From NCBI RefSeq assembly GCF_019320115.1, contig NC_089598.1, positions 79,734,570 to 79,798,569 of the forward strand: a DNA stretch of 64,000 bases. Direction: 5' to 3'. This document shows, piece by piece, positions 1 through 10,994 of this stretch. Below the pieces are notes generated by a model. The model saw only the letters and a list, made by a program, of their open reading frames with translations, searched no databases and was not told where the DNA came from. The position numbers and the translations under genes are program-made. Numbering within the stretch: the stretch's first letter is position 1; every line of letters begins with the position of its first letter. Origin of the DNA: Miscanthus floridulus (taxonomy: Eukaryota; Streptophyta; Magnoliopsida; Poales; Poaceae).

Positions 1-1029
1 GGCTTGGTTTGTATTGAGTGCCTCCGTGGAGGTTTGGCAGATTTCTCCTTCACAGAAAGGTCTAAACACATGCTCTTGCTGACATCTGAAGATGGTTTTG
101 CCCTATATATAAGGAATCAGATGAAAATTATAGAGCAAAATACTAGCAGCTCATATAAATGTTAAGTTGGAAGTTGAGAGGTGCCCAGCAAAAATTACAG
201 ACAATTGTAGGTAGACTGACATAACACCAAACAATCAGATGCTTAGTTTCGAAGCAATAGTCTGCACATCTACTGTCTTGAAGGCTGACCGATGGTCTTC
301 CAATAGACTGCTTGAAGTATTGATAGCTCACTAGCTCAGCCTTGTGATGGATACTAGTGCTCCGGAACAAATCATTGTGGAACTACACAGACCTACTCGT
401 ACTACACCTGAAGTTGTACTGTATATGAAGGAGACCCACAATGAAAAAGCAGTAAAGCACATGATTATTCCTCTCTAAATTAGCTCGTAGACATTTTCTA
501 GGAGTTCAGAGACGATAGTTCACGAAATAGGCAAAACTACAATATGGCAAGTGGGACTGCAGGATTATATCCGGCAAATCTTTAGCAGTTAGACAGCTGA
601 AAAGAAGAATAGATCTATGCCTTTTTAACTATAGCAACCAGGCCTGCTTTACTGCTAATAGATTGCCAAAGTTGATTTTTGTCCACAATATTTCTGGAAT
701 GGAATTGCACCTACAACCTTTGACATGTCAACAAATGCATCATTACTACTATATATAGTTTCATGTTGGCTATCATGGTCCCCATTTGGTCTCAAGAAAA
801 ACACGATCCCCAGCTATAGTTTCATACTCTTTTCGAGAACTAGTTACTAATGGAGGGCTATGAGCATAATTGCAAGAATATATTCCGGTACTTTTAGCTA
901 TTCCTTCACGTTGTGAGGAAAAACTGAAGTTGAATAGTTGTCATGTGAACAGTCGCATCTCAGTAACCGTTGCACCCAACAAAGTGGCGCTCAGAATAGG
1001 CACGTCCGAATCCTACGCAACAGAATCAC
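1..1029. other. Unassigned AT-rich sequence at left edge
   Basis: I recognise no coding region or repeat here. If the GC-rich block at 1030-1407 is the 5' end of a minus-strand gene, this stretch would be its introns and further exons running off the window. No conserved domain could be read in any frame. Confidence 0.3.
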
Positions 1030-1407
1030 TACTAGTTCGGAACTGTATTACCAGATTCGAACAGAGCACGAGAATCGCGGATCCACGAGTGAAATAAGAT
1101 CGCCCCCACCGTGAAATGTGGAAAGGAAAAAGGATACGGCAGTAACGTGAAAACGCACCGACGCGGAGCAGAGATGGTGGGAGGCGCATCCGCCGCCGGG
1201 GAAATGACCGCCGCCTTCCCCTTGCTCGCCGACCGCAGCGGGTAGCGCAGCTTCGACGCCCTCGCCGCAGACCCTTCACAGAAGATCAAATAAAATCATC
1301 ATCGGCCGTCACACGCAGGCATCCGCCTGAAAAATCCACCGGAACAAAATACAGAAATACGAATCCCCCGTACCGCCGCCAGCCGATTGTTCGCCGGAAG
1401 TGGCCAT
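1030..1407 (-). CDS. Possible 5' end of a minus-strand gene (partial, unknown product)
   Basis: A GC-rich island reads in the minus direction like the first exons of a grass gene. A candidate ATG at 1407-1405 begins MATSGEQSAGGG. Further on, after a possible splice acceptor near 1275, there is a basic GC3-rich stretch containing ASKLRYPLRSASKGKA. These two pieces lie in different frames, so an intron must join them if the model is right. I do not recognise the product. No clear TATA box lies upstream on the minus strand; the best TATA-like site nearby (1568-1575) faces the other way. It could instead be only 5' UTR or promoter. Confidence 0.3.
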
Positions 1408-2290
1408 CGAGTTCAAACTCCGCCGCCCGCCCGCTCGCGCACAACTACCACGGAGATTGAGGAAACCGGCGACGCGGGATGGAACTTTCGAGGGAGGTAG
1501 GGTTTTTTTGGGTTTGGGGGTTTGAGGATTTCGTGTCCGTATTTCGTTGTGGCCGGAAGAGGAAGCGTATAAATAACGGCGCCGCAGCTACGCACGGGTG
1601 GTATGCGTACCCGCGGGCCCCCGAGGGATAGCTGTTACGCTGGCGTGTGGGCCTGTTGGTTTGTGTGTCCACCTGTCAGTGAGAAAGGGTGGTTAGAGTT
1701 GCGTGGCTTGCCTTATGAGCGGACGAGGAGCGGGGGAGTGGGGCCTGCCCACCCATCCCGCGGCGCCGTTTGAATCGCGAGGCGCGGGGCGGGAAAAGAG
1801 GTCCTGGCCGTCGGCGACTGGCCAGGGCGTCGCGTCGGCGGCAGAATTTGGAAATTCGAATCGGAGTAGATGGCGTGTACTGATCTTATCAGTAGCGGGT
1901 TGGGCCGTAGAGAAGTTTGGCGAGGCAGGAAGAGACGGGCACGAGGGTTTAAGGGCTGTGGGCCCGTTTTCATTAGCTGGTGACAGACAGCCTCATTTGT
2001 TGACCAGGTTCGATAGCGGGCTTGGTCCAACGAGTGGTGGGTGTGGAACCTGTAGAAATGTTTGTGATGGGCCGTGAGCCCGTAGCACTTCAGCTAAAAG
2101 CCTTAAAGCAGGCTCAGTTTTATTTGCTCCAGCGCTATTTATAGCACTGCTTATATTTTTTTTTAAAGAGCATCGCCTAGCCAAAAACATTTTCCAACTC
2201 TCCTAATTTAGCTATTCTGTAAAATAAAACACCAAAAAAAAACTAGACTAATCCAACAGCCTTTGTAAAAAAATTCCATTCTTGCTATTT
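1408..2290. other. GC-rich intergenic/promoter-like stretch
   Basis: Mostly GC-rich DNA with no recognisable protein. A plus-strand TATAAATA lies at 1568-1575 in a GC-rich setting, which could be a promoter for a rightward transcript. Open frames further on (for example 1703-2077 plus and 1713-2030 minus) overlap each other and have no recognisable motifs, so I do not call them genes. From about 2100 the sequence becomes AT-rich. Confidence 0.3.
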
Positions 2291-2291
2291 A

Positions 2292-2740
2292 AATCTGCCA
2301 CGTCGTGGGACGCAATCATCTTCGGCAGCTGGTTGTGGCGCGCCGGCTTGAGCATGGCATCGAGCACCTTGTGCGCGTCGTCTCCGCTGCCTCCTGCAGC
2401 AGCCGCGAGTCCAGGGTTCATGTAGGCATTCGCTGGGCCACGCGAGCGATGGAGAGGACGAGCTGCTCGAGCTAGACCTTAATGGCGAGCAGCAGCGAGC
2501 GATGGAGAAGACGAGCTGCTTGAGCTCAACCTTAATGGCGAGCAGCAGCGAGCGATGGAGAATACGAGCTGCTTGAGCTCGACCTTAATGGCGAGCGGCG
2601 GCGGCTGCTTCGGGGCATCCCGGCATTGCTGCACCCGCAAATGCTTGAGCACCATGACGAGCGTACTCAATACTGGCAACCCCGCTCCACGTGCCGCCGC
2701 CGCTGCCGCTGCCGCTGAGGCCGTGATGCACCCGTCAAGG
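2292..2740 (-). pseudogene. GC-rich gene-like fragment, unknown
   Basis: An isolated GC-rich block of about 450 bp sits in AT-rich DNA. Read on the minus strand it has exon-like composition and a stretch containing VELKQLVFSIAR that recurs because of the internal 53-bp tandem repeat. Frames are broken by the repeat, whose period is not a multiple of three, and by stops. No domain is recognisable. It may be a captured or decayed exon fragment. Confidence 0.25.
2442..2600. repeat. 53-bp tandem repeat, three copies
   Basis: Copies start at 2442, 2495 and 2548. Each runs from GCGAGCGATGGAGA through ACGAGCTGCT to CCTTAATGGCGAGC. They differ at only a few positions, which points to recent local duplication. 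Confidence 0.85.
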
Positions 2741-3315
2741 GCGATAAAGAAGCAAAGCTCAGGTCTGATCGGAACATATGAATGAAAAACTGAGGAAAGG
2801 AAAAAATCGCCGGAAAAGGATATGGATGTAGAGGCAAAACTGACGAACAGAAAACTAGAAGAATGTGATAGGAAGATATGTTTGAAACGCGAGAATCCAT
2901 ATCATAGGAATAAAAACATTATAAAGAATGAAACATCCTTAGCACTTAGCGATGTATTAATTAAAGTTATTTATAATTATAGAAGCATTTTATCACAAGT
3001 GACATATACCCATGTAGGATGCTCGTAGCCATGGGCCCACAAGGCTACAAGTTGTTCACGGCCCTAAACATGCAAAGCTTAATGAGAAGTTTTATTTACC
3101 TTTATTACCTGGTACTCCTATTTTAGAGAGCGTACACACCAATGACAGAATTAAATATGTTGTTTTCTCGGACTTCGTGAAGGAAACCAAACCAAGAGAT
3201 GAGACTGGATTCTTTTTTTTTTTGAAATCACATGCCTGGACTAGTATTCCACATGAAAGGAATTGACAAATCCTTTGATCCAAACACCTTTCCTTCCAAA
3301 CTTTCCTATGGTTTT
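2741..3315. other. AT-rich intergenic DNA, nothing recognised
   Basis: No gene, repeat or clear element end was seen between the GC-rich block and the copia LTR. A short poly-T tract lies near 3211-3222. Confidence 0.4.
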
Positions 3316-3585
3316 TGTTAGGAATCGTGTTCTCTGAGTTGCACACAAGCACACACAACACAATCTTTATTTCATTTTCTGTAGAAGAGGAAGGAGTCTT
3401 TCTTTATTTCATTTTCTTCTCCGGTGATTTACAACAGTGAAAGTGACCTCCTATTTATAGCAAAGGAGGCTGAGATGAATACAAAGTTACACTGTTTCAA
3501 CTCTTAGACTTTCTCCTCCTCTTCATTTAATTGGCCACCATTCAAAGTCTGTTGTTCACATTGTCTTGGACTTTGATTCACAACA
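3316..3585 (-). repeat. 3' LTR of the minus-strand copia element (270 bp)
   Basis: On the minus strand it starts TGTTGTGAATC and ends CCTAACA, with TGTT/AACA ends. A purine tract (CCAAGGGGGAG on the minus strand, about 3586-3596) lies directly upstream, as expected for a polypurine tract. A TATA-like CTATAAATAGG is at about 3452-3463 in minus orientation. Confidence 0.8.
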
Positions 3586-4099
3586 CTCCCCCTTGGCCAA
3601 TTATATGCCATGCTTATGACTCGTTAAAAACTCCCCCAAAAATCCAGTGGGAAAAAAGGGTAGGAGAAAAGAGTACATCACATGCATCGCTTATGCTGCA
3701 ACTGTTGCCTCGTTAAAAACCTTGCATGAGAAAATCCAGTGGGAAAAACTCATCAAGAGAAAAAGAGTACAACAGTTGATGTCCGGGTTAGGTCTTCAGG
3801 ACCGACTCATGATCTTTAGGATCATGATCATGAGCTATGGCTCTAGGGTTAGTCTCCCCCTGAACCCTGCAACTCTCTAAGTCGCCTCATGCCAATTTCA
3901 TGGACACACTTGTGGAAGCTAGAAGCGGGTAGAGATTTTGTGAATAAATCTGCAAGATTCTCACATGACCTTGCTTGTAGGATATTTATCCCCCGCTCTT
4001 CTGGAGCTCATGGGGGTAAAAGAATTTTGGAGCAATATGCTTCATGAGATTGCTCTTGACATAGCCCATATGCATCTGTGCAACACAAGCTGCATTATC

Positions 4100-5490
4100 T
4101 TCATAGATAATGGTGGGGGTGTCGATGATGTTCATCCACATGACTTCTGGATGTGGTTAATCATCTGTCGTAGCCAAACACACTCTCGTGTGGCTTCGTA
4201 CAGGGCAATTATCTTTGAGTGGTTGGTCGATGTGGCAACCAGGGTCTACTTCACAGACCGCCGGGGGATGGCTGTACCACCATAGAGAAACACAAAACCA
4301 GTCTGGGATCTGGCATTATGGGGCTCGGACATGTAGCCAGCATCCACATAGCCCACCATAGTTAGGTCCCCCTTTTTTGGAAACCACAACTCAAGGTCCT
4401 GAGTGCCTTTTAGATACCTGAGGATGGTTTTCACGCCAACCCAATGCCTTTTGGAGGGTGCGGCATTGTACCTGTCCAACAAGTTCACTACGAATGCAAT
4501 GTCTAGCCGTGTGCAATTTGCGAGGTACATTAGTACCCAAATGGCGCTGAGGTATGGAACTTCAGGTCCCAAAAATTTCTCATCCCCTTCCTTGGGTCGA
4601 AACGGATCCTTATCCACTTCCAATGATCGAACGACCATGGGGGTTTTCAGAGGGTGGCACTCGCTCATATTGAACTTCTCAAGTACTCTCTTTGTATAGG
4701 TGGACTGGTGTACAAACACTCCTTCAGGGAGGTGTTCGAGCTATAGGCCCAAATAGAACTTGGTTTTACCCAAGTCTTTTATCTCAAAGTCAGCCTTGAG
4801 GTAAGCCATCGCTTCCTCAATGTCCCTTGCAGTCCCGATGATGTTCAAATCATCGACATAGATAGAGATGATGCAAAATCCATCATTGGATTTCTTTATG
4901 AAGACACAGGGACAATCATCATTATTGGTGTAACCTCTCTACAAGAGAAAGTTACTCAAGCGGTTGAACCACATCTTTCCGGATTGTTTCAACCCGTACA
5001 ACGACCACTGCAGGCGGACATTGAACATGTTGCGGTTTTGATTCGGTCTAGGGATCTTAAGCCCTTTAGGGACTCTCATATAGATTTCCGAATCAAGTGA
5101 CCCATATAAGTATGCGGTCACAACAGCCATCAACTGCATCTTTAAGTTCAAGTTAGCTGCCATAGATATAGGATATTGGAACGTTATGCCACTTATAACA
5201 AGAGAGTAAGTCTCATCATAATCGATGCCGGGTCTCTGTGTGAACCCTTGTGCCACTAGCCTCACTTTGTATCTTACCACCTAGCCATGTTCATTCCTCT
5301 TTCGGAGGAATACCCATTTGCATCCTACAGGGATGACCTTTGGAGATGTTGGGACTGCAGGCCCAGAAACCTCTCTTTGGTAAAGCGAGCGCAACTCTGC
5401 CTCAATTGCTGCTTTCCATTTGTCCCAATCAGAGCGCTTTCGGCACTCTATCATGGACTTTGGTTCTGGGTCCGGATCCATCGAGTCAGC
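4100..5490 (-). pseudogene. copia reverse transcriptase / RNase H (degenerate)
   Basis: On the minus strand, from high to low coordinate, one can read the start of RT (GCKWVFLRKRNEHG near 5290, then VRYKVRLVAQGFTQ), the LYGLKQSGKMWF block, the catalytic IYVDD near 4855, and the ILRYLKGT and YGGTAI blocks leading into RNase H. The frame is largely kept but is interrupted by TAG stops at 4939-4941, 4741-4743 and 4246-4248. The family normally has Gln at these places (FLL*RGY, LGL*LEH, SVK*TL). Sequence after 4246 still resembles RNase H but decays. It would have copied element RNA into cDNA; it cannot be functional now. Confidence 0.9.
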
Positions 5491-6059
5491 AATTTTGAGG
5501 CAAAATATATGTCGACAACAGTAGTCTTTCTTTTATTTGACTCTCCTGACTCCACATAATTAGTGGCGATCTCCTCATGATCATCCTCCCACTCATTGTG
5601 ATTTCCCATAATGATTGAGCTAGGGCATTTTGATCTACCAATGTGATAGTGTGCGCGCAACGCATTAGGATTTCCATCTTCAGGATGGGGTCCTTCAGGG
5701 ACCATCTCAACTTTAGGTTGAGTTGCCTCTTTAGGGGTGTTCTCAACTTTAGGTTGAGCTTCTTCAACTGATTCCTTGAGTGATGCAAGTGGCTCAGGTC
5801 CCCGTCTTCGCGGACATCTCCGTGAAACCTTATCCTGAGCACTCGGAGTTCTTGCCCTCTTCCTAGGATTAGGGAAGACAGTAGAGATGGTAACCTTCTA
5901 GAGTACTTGTACTCTCTCCTATGCATTTACTGTAGGTATATGTGACCTTGTCACTCTTTTATGGTTAGTGAAGGCATCTGGCAGTCAATTTGCAAGATTT
6001 TGCAAATGTATGATCCTTTGAACTTCCAGTTCAGATTCACTGGTGTGTGGGTCTAAGGA

Positions 6060-8460
6060 TTGCATCCCAGTTGCATTCCATACAATTTTCTAGCATTCTT
6101 CTGGATGCCTATCTCCCCCTAATGCTGGGAAATGGTCTTCATCGAAGACATAATCAGCATACCAAGCCGTATGAAGATCCCCAGTCATAGGCTTCAAATA
6201 TTTGATTATGGACGGAGTCTCATAAACAACATATATCCCCAACTTCTGGTGGGGTCCCATTGATGTACGCTGGGGTGGTGGTATTGGCATGTACACCGCG
6301 CAACCAAATATACGTAGATGGGAAATACTTGGTTCTTTCCCACACACCTACTGTAAGGGAGATGTGTCATGATATGTAGTTGGCCTGAGTTGGATTAGTG
6401 CTATAGCATGCAACACTGCATGGCCCCAACAACTAGTTGGCGGCCTACAATTCTGCAACAACGGCCTAGCAATCCACTTGATCAAGGATTTAGGTAGACC
6501 ATTTTGTGTGTGGACATGTGGTATTTGTAAGGAAAATGGACCCTAGGCCCATTTACTTTGGATTTTGGTGTTTGATGACCAACACAACCAAATTAGACTA
6601 ATGAATTTGCAAGTGTTTGTTTTGTAGTTCAATAGGATGCAAAACGTGACTTGGACGAAGGCAACGTGATGATCCGATGATCAACACCTCAAGAAAGACA
6701 TGTGAAAATGCATAGAAGACATCCAAGGTCAAGCAAAGTCCAAGCACGAAGATTGGAACTAAGCCGGATGCAAGATCGTGAAGAAACAAGCCTAGCGGAG
6801 GTGACCGGATGCGGCTCTATGAGTGACCGGATGCACCAATGCTCGGCAACACCAGGCATCGGCAGCTATGACCGGACGCTGAGCAATAGTGATCGGACGT
6901 TGAGCGAAGCAGTGACTGGACGCACTGATAACACTATTCATCATCACGACAGTGATTTCAGTGTGACCGAACACAGCACACTGGACGACCGAACGCACGA
7001 AGTGTAGCGTCCGATCATTTCCAAAGAGGTTCCAAAGCAGCGCCAGCGCGACCAGACACGTCTGGTCGATGATGACCGAACTCTGAGCTAAGTCCGATCA
7101 ACATGCGTGCTCCAACAGTTGGGATGACTGAACGCGTTCGGTCAGGACGTGATCAGCGTTCGATCAGTAGCAGAAAAGTGGGTTTCGCCCCCAACGGCTA
7201 CTTTCTCATTGGGGCTTATAAATAGACCCCCCAATCGGCTATTTGAGAAGTGTGGAGCAGAGGTAACATACCAAGGGTGTTGATACACCATTTTAGTGAT
7301 CTCCACTTGTATCGTGTTTAGTGATTCATTAGGTGATTAGCGTAGGTGCTTAGGTTGATTAGACCACCGCTTATGCGCTTGCTCTAGGTTTAGGCCTAGT
7401 GTTTAGTGAGGTTTGCATACCTCTTACCACTCGGTGCTTGTGCACACCATTGTTGTACATCGGAGAGGCTTGTTGTCTTGTGAGATCACACCAACCGCGT
7501 TTGTGGTGTGGCCGCCACCGTGCACCGAAGGGAACATGGCCCGTGACGGTTCAACCAGAAGCTTGATAGTGAAGACGATAGGAGCGGTCCGGGAGAGGCT
7601 TGTCAGAAGGCACACCGAAGACCCACTTGCATGTGGGGAAGGCTCGGGGCTATCCATGGAGTTACCCGACCGGGAGCTTGGCCCTTGCGAGGGATTCCTT
7701 GCGAGGGGCTCCAACGAGGACTAGGGGGAAGCTTGTGCGCTTCTCGATACCTCGGTAAAAATACTGGAGTCATCAACGGGAGTTTGCATATCTCTACCTT
7801 ACTCTTTAGCTTCCGCATTTACATTGTTTGCATAACTCCTTTTTGCGGTAGAGATAGCAACACACTAGCAAAACCGTAGTTGCATATTTAGATAGTTTAT
7901 CTTTTGCATAGGTTTTGCTAAGGTTAGAAAAAGAGACCATAGTTTAGAGTTAGAGTTTTAAGTTACCTAATTCACCTCCCCTCTTAGGCGTCATGGTCCC
8001 CTTTCAGTATTGAATGCTCTACCTTAATGCCCATAGCTAAGCAGTAATCATCAAAAGCTTTCGACCTGAACTCACCAGCATTATCTATTCGAATGGACTG
8101 AATGCGGTTATCAGGGAAACTTGCTTTTAGCCTAATTATTTGGGCAATGAGCTTGGAGAAAGCATGGTTTCTAGTGGACAGCAGGTCCACATAGCTCCAT
8201 CTGGTAGATGCATTGATCAATACCATAAAGTACCTAAATGGGCTCGATAGGGGTTGAATAGGTCCACAAATATCACCTTGTATCCTTTGCAGGAACACAT
8301 GTGACTGATCCCTAATCTTTAGGAGGGATGGTCTAGTGATTATCTTCCCCTTTGCACATGTGGTGCAAATAAAATCTTTAGGATTAGGGTAGCTTCTGAC
8401 ATCATGGCCAGTAGAATTATTGATGATCCTCCTCATCATACTCAACCTAGGATGACCCAA
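6060..8460 (-). pseudogene. copia integrase, split by a solo LTR
   Basis: Minus-strand sequence at 8460-8012 carries the GAG-pre-integrase region (MGHPRLSMMRRI), a zinc-binding ICTTCAKGK segment and integrase blocks (QGDICGPIQP, IRIDNAGEFRS). It stops at the solo LTR (8006-6526) and resumes at 6525 with HVHTQNGL, which is the continuation expected for copia integrases. The C-terminal part (SHLRIFGCAVYMP) is read down to about 6090. Removing the LTR and one GTATT copy rejoins the frame. A stop near 6348 and further decay make it non-functional. Confidence 0.88.
6526..8006 (+). mobile_element. Solo LTR, SIRE/Maximus-like copia (1,481 bp)
   Basis: It starts TGTAAGGAAAATGGACCC and ends GGTCCCCTTTCA, and is flanked by perfect 5-bp duplications GTATT (6521-6525 and 8007-8011). 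A TATA box (CTTATAAATAGACC, about 7206-7219) sets the plus orientation. There is no internal domain, so it is a solo LTR left by recombination between the two LTRs of an intact element. Assignment to the SIRE/Maximus group rests on LTR length and terminal text I recognise from grasses, and is tentative. Confidence 0.87.
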
Positions 8461-8639
8461 TCGGTCATGCCATATTCAAAACAATTCCGTGTTTCTGAAT
8501 ATGGTTTTCATCGCAACATATTCTTCAGTGGTTTTCTGAATATGAAGGGAGCATTTCCACCACTCACTTTTGATACCCATTGAATTTAGTGATGAGCAGG
8601 TATTTAGTACCATGCTCAATCTCTGTTTCTACATGGAAA

Positions 8640-8960
8640 CCATTCGCACGAATATCTTTGAAGCTCAAGAGGGTGCGCTTTGAGTTAAGTCAGGATACAA
8701 CAATGCATCCTTCACAAAGATTTGAGTACCCATAGGGAGAACTAGTGTGGCACTTCCAGTGCCCACGATATGAGCACTGCTTCCAGCAATGGTCATAATA
8801 TTTCTATTTTTCTTTGTCAATGTTTGGAAATATCTGGTTTCTCTCAGTATCGTATTGGTGGTGCCACTGTCTACGTGATAGATTTCTGCTTCATCCATAG
8901 GGTTCCCACAGACTCTGTTAAATACCATAAAAGGAAACAAGAATTTAATATAAAGCATAC
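8640..8960 (-). pseudogene. copia retropepsin (aspartic protease) region
   Basis: The minus strand reads the copia protease motif VDSGTTNTI followed by MTIAGSSAHIVGTGSA and LPMGTQIFVKDALLYPD. This domain would cleave the Gag-Pol polyprotein. It lies between gag and integrase as in Ty1/copia. The link to the integrase segment (8640-8460) is decayed. Confidence 0.85.
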
Positions 8961-9084
8961 ATTATTAGAAAGACAACATTACATAATTCCTGGGAAACAT
9001 TACGACGGTTTGGACCATCTACCATGTTACAAATGCTCTTTAGGAGCATGCATGGCCAAACTTTTATTGAAATAAAACTAGTAC

Positions 9085-9604
9085 ATGTGGACATTACATT
9101 TAACTAGCATGATATTTTGGAGATTACTACAGGTCCCCAAATATATCAAAGTCATCATGAAGGTTGTCCTCACTTTCGTCCATTTGGACGTCTCCACTGC
9201 TCATGCCGACAACCATGTCGTCGTGCTTCTCAGGCTGAGCTTCAGGCTCAGCGATGAAGTGGGACTCACGTTGAACTTTCCCTTTGTTCTTGCTCTATTG
9301 GTAAAGGTCAACAAGGTGTTTGGGGTGCGGCATTTACGGGACTAATGCCCCTTTGCTCCACATCTATAGCATTCACCTTGCTTTTCCCCACTACGGTCAC
9401 CTTTTTCCTTCTTGGGTTTGAATCTTTCCTTGGGCTTTCCCTTTCCTTTGTCTTTGAACATGGCACCTCTTTTCCCCTTCCACTTCCCTTTTCCATGGCC
9501 CCTTTTATGGTTGCAAGAATTCTTAGCAACATTAGCATGTGCTTCAGGCACAACCATAGAGCTAGTAGGTCAGGTAGAATGATTGTTCATAAGAACCTCA
9601 TTAT
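9085..9604 (-). pseudogene. copia gag C-terminal part with zinc knuckle
   Basis: The minus strand shows a Lys/Gly-rich basic region (HGKGKWKGKRG) leading into a CCHC zinc knuckle, CYRCGAKGH, followed by an in-frame TAG and then SRKC. The TAG replaces the expected Trp. An acidic tail (VQMDESEDNLHDDFDIFGD) follows, down to about 9130. The N-terminal half of gag lies 12 kb away at 21579-22117 because the Ty3/gypsy element inserted at 9609. Confidence 0.85.
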
Positions 9605-9609
9605 GTTGT

Positions 9610-10739
9610 TGTAACACCCACAGTGTTATGCCCAAAACAAATTACCAAACCATGTCATGACAATCATGTTTATGTGATAATGCTTGTGATGGAAGGTGTA
9701 GATAACATTTTTGTAACTTCAGATGATCAATAAAAATGTTAAATGATAAGCTATTCCATAACTCATATGTATCAAGTAGGGTTTAAAACTAATTTTAATT
9801 AAACAAAAATACTATAGAACATATATGTGGTGCTTAAATAAAGTTTGGAATATAAACTTTGTAGATGACAATGAAATACTTGCTTTAGAAAATAACATTG
9901 CTAGCCAACATTTCTAATAGCCTAGAAATGCAACTTGGAATCAAATTCAGCTCATAGACTTAGAAAATTTTTAAGTATATAGATAGCTAGACAATGCCAT
10001 GTTTGGCAATTTATTTTGCAAAATCGGGTTAAGAATAGGTGTTATGTTTCAGCTCGGTTTGGTAGCCTCATATGCCATCTTGAGCATGGTGAAGATGGTT
10101 TAGGTCTAGAAGCAACCATTTAGTTGTTATAGGTGCTTTAAAATGTGTGCACGACACATCCTTGGGTTGGTTGGCCGGGTGGACGTGGTCACCACGCTTA
10201 GGCGCACGACGTCACCGCACTGGTCGCTCATGCATGCGCGTGCTACCTCTAGCCTGGTCACCACTGGCCTCTACCATGTGGAGCCGCTGCTGCTGTTTGC
10301 GTGGCCATGTGGCACTACTGGCTATCCCGTTGTGCTGTCGCACTGCCGACCCATGCCACGCCGCGACACAGTCACTGCCGGTGCCGTTGCCTCACCGTCA
10401 TGTCTACGCTTCTCTCTACACCTCTATGCTGATGCTGTCCCTGTTCGAGGCCAGCACTACCGCGCACACATGGCCGTGCTCGCCGTCTCATTGCCATTTA
10501 TGGCGCTGCATCGCGCGGGCCATGGCCGGTCGGGGATGCACGCGCTTGTCCTTTGTGTCTACGCGCATGCCTTCCTAGTCACGCTAAGCACATCCCACCA
10601 AGGTGAGGCTGTGTTGTGCCACCTACCGACCCATCTCTCTCTCTACTGCCACCGTCGAAGTCACGCCCCATGCAATTGACCAGCGAGTAGTCATCTCCTT
10701 TCAATTCCATGCGCTTGTGTCTCCGCCATCAAGTCCTCC
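9610..10739 (+). repeat. Truncated 5' LTR of the Ty3/gypsy element
   Basis: Closely similar to 15606-16759 over its whole length. Similarity stops abruptly after AAGTCCTC at about 10738. The remaining part of the LTR, about 2.9 kb by comparison with the 3' LTR, and any primer-binding site are missing. The sequence from 10740 to 10994 matches neither LTR and leads straight into gag. Open frames inside (10143-10679) are repeated in the 3' LTR and are not genes. Confidence 0.88.
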
Positions 10740-10994
10740 ACACGTATTCCAGCTTGAGCGAATGAATAGGTCGATCCATGCATCATGAAAAGAGAATCTT
10801 GCTTAAACTAAACTCCCCCACACGTATAATTTTTTGGATAGTAAATTGATAGGATAATAAATAAAGAGAAATGTTTTAACTCTTAAGAAAAAGTTCTCGC
10901 TTGTAACCATTTATCGGGCCTTATCATCTCTCTAGCCGTTTGTTTCTAAGTATGGAGGCCTGGTCCCTAATGATGGATTCCTATTTGTTTACAG

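Noticed and set aside
1703..2077. 124-residue plus-strand open frame after a TATA-like site
   Set aside because: A minus-strand frame of similar length overlaps it, and no recognisable motif was seen.
10143..10679. Long plus-strand open frame in GC-rich DNA
   Set aside because: It lies in the Ty3/gypsy LTR and recurs, with different frame breaks, at 16141-16704 in the other LTR. There is no domain; it is LTR sequence, not a gene.
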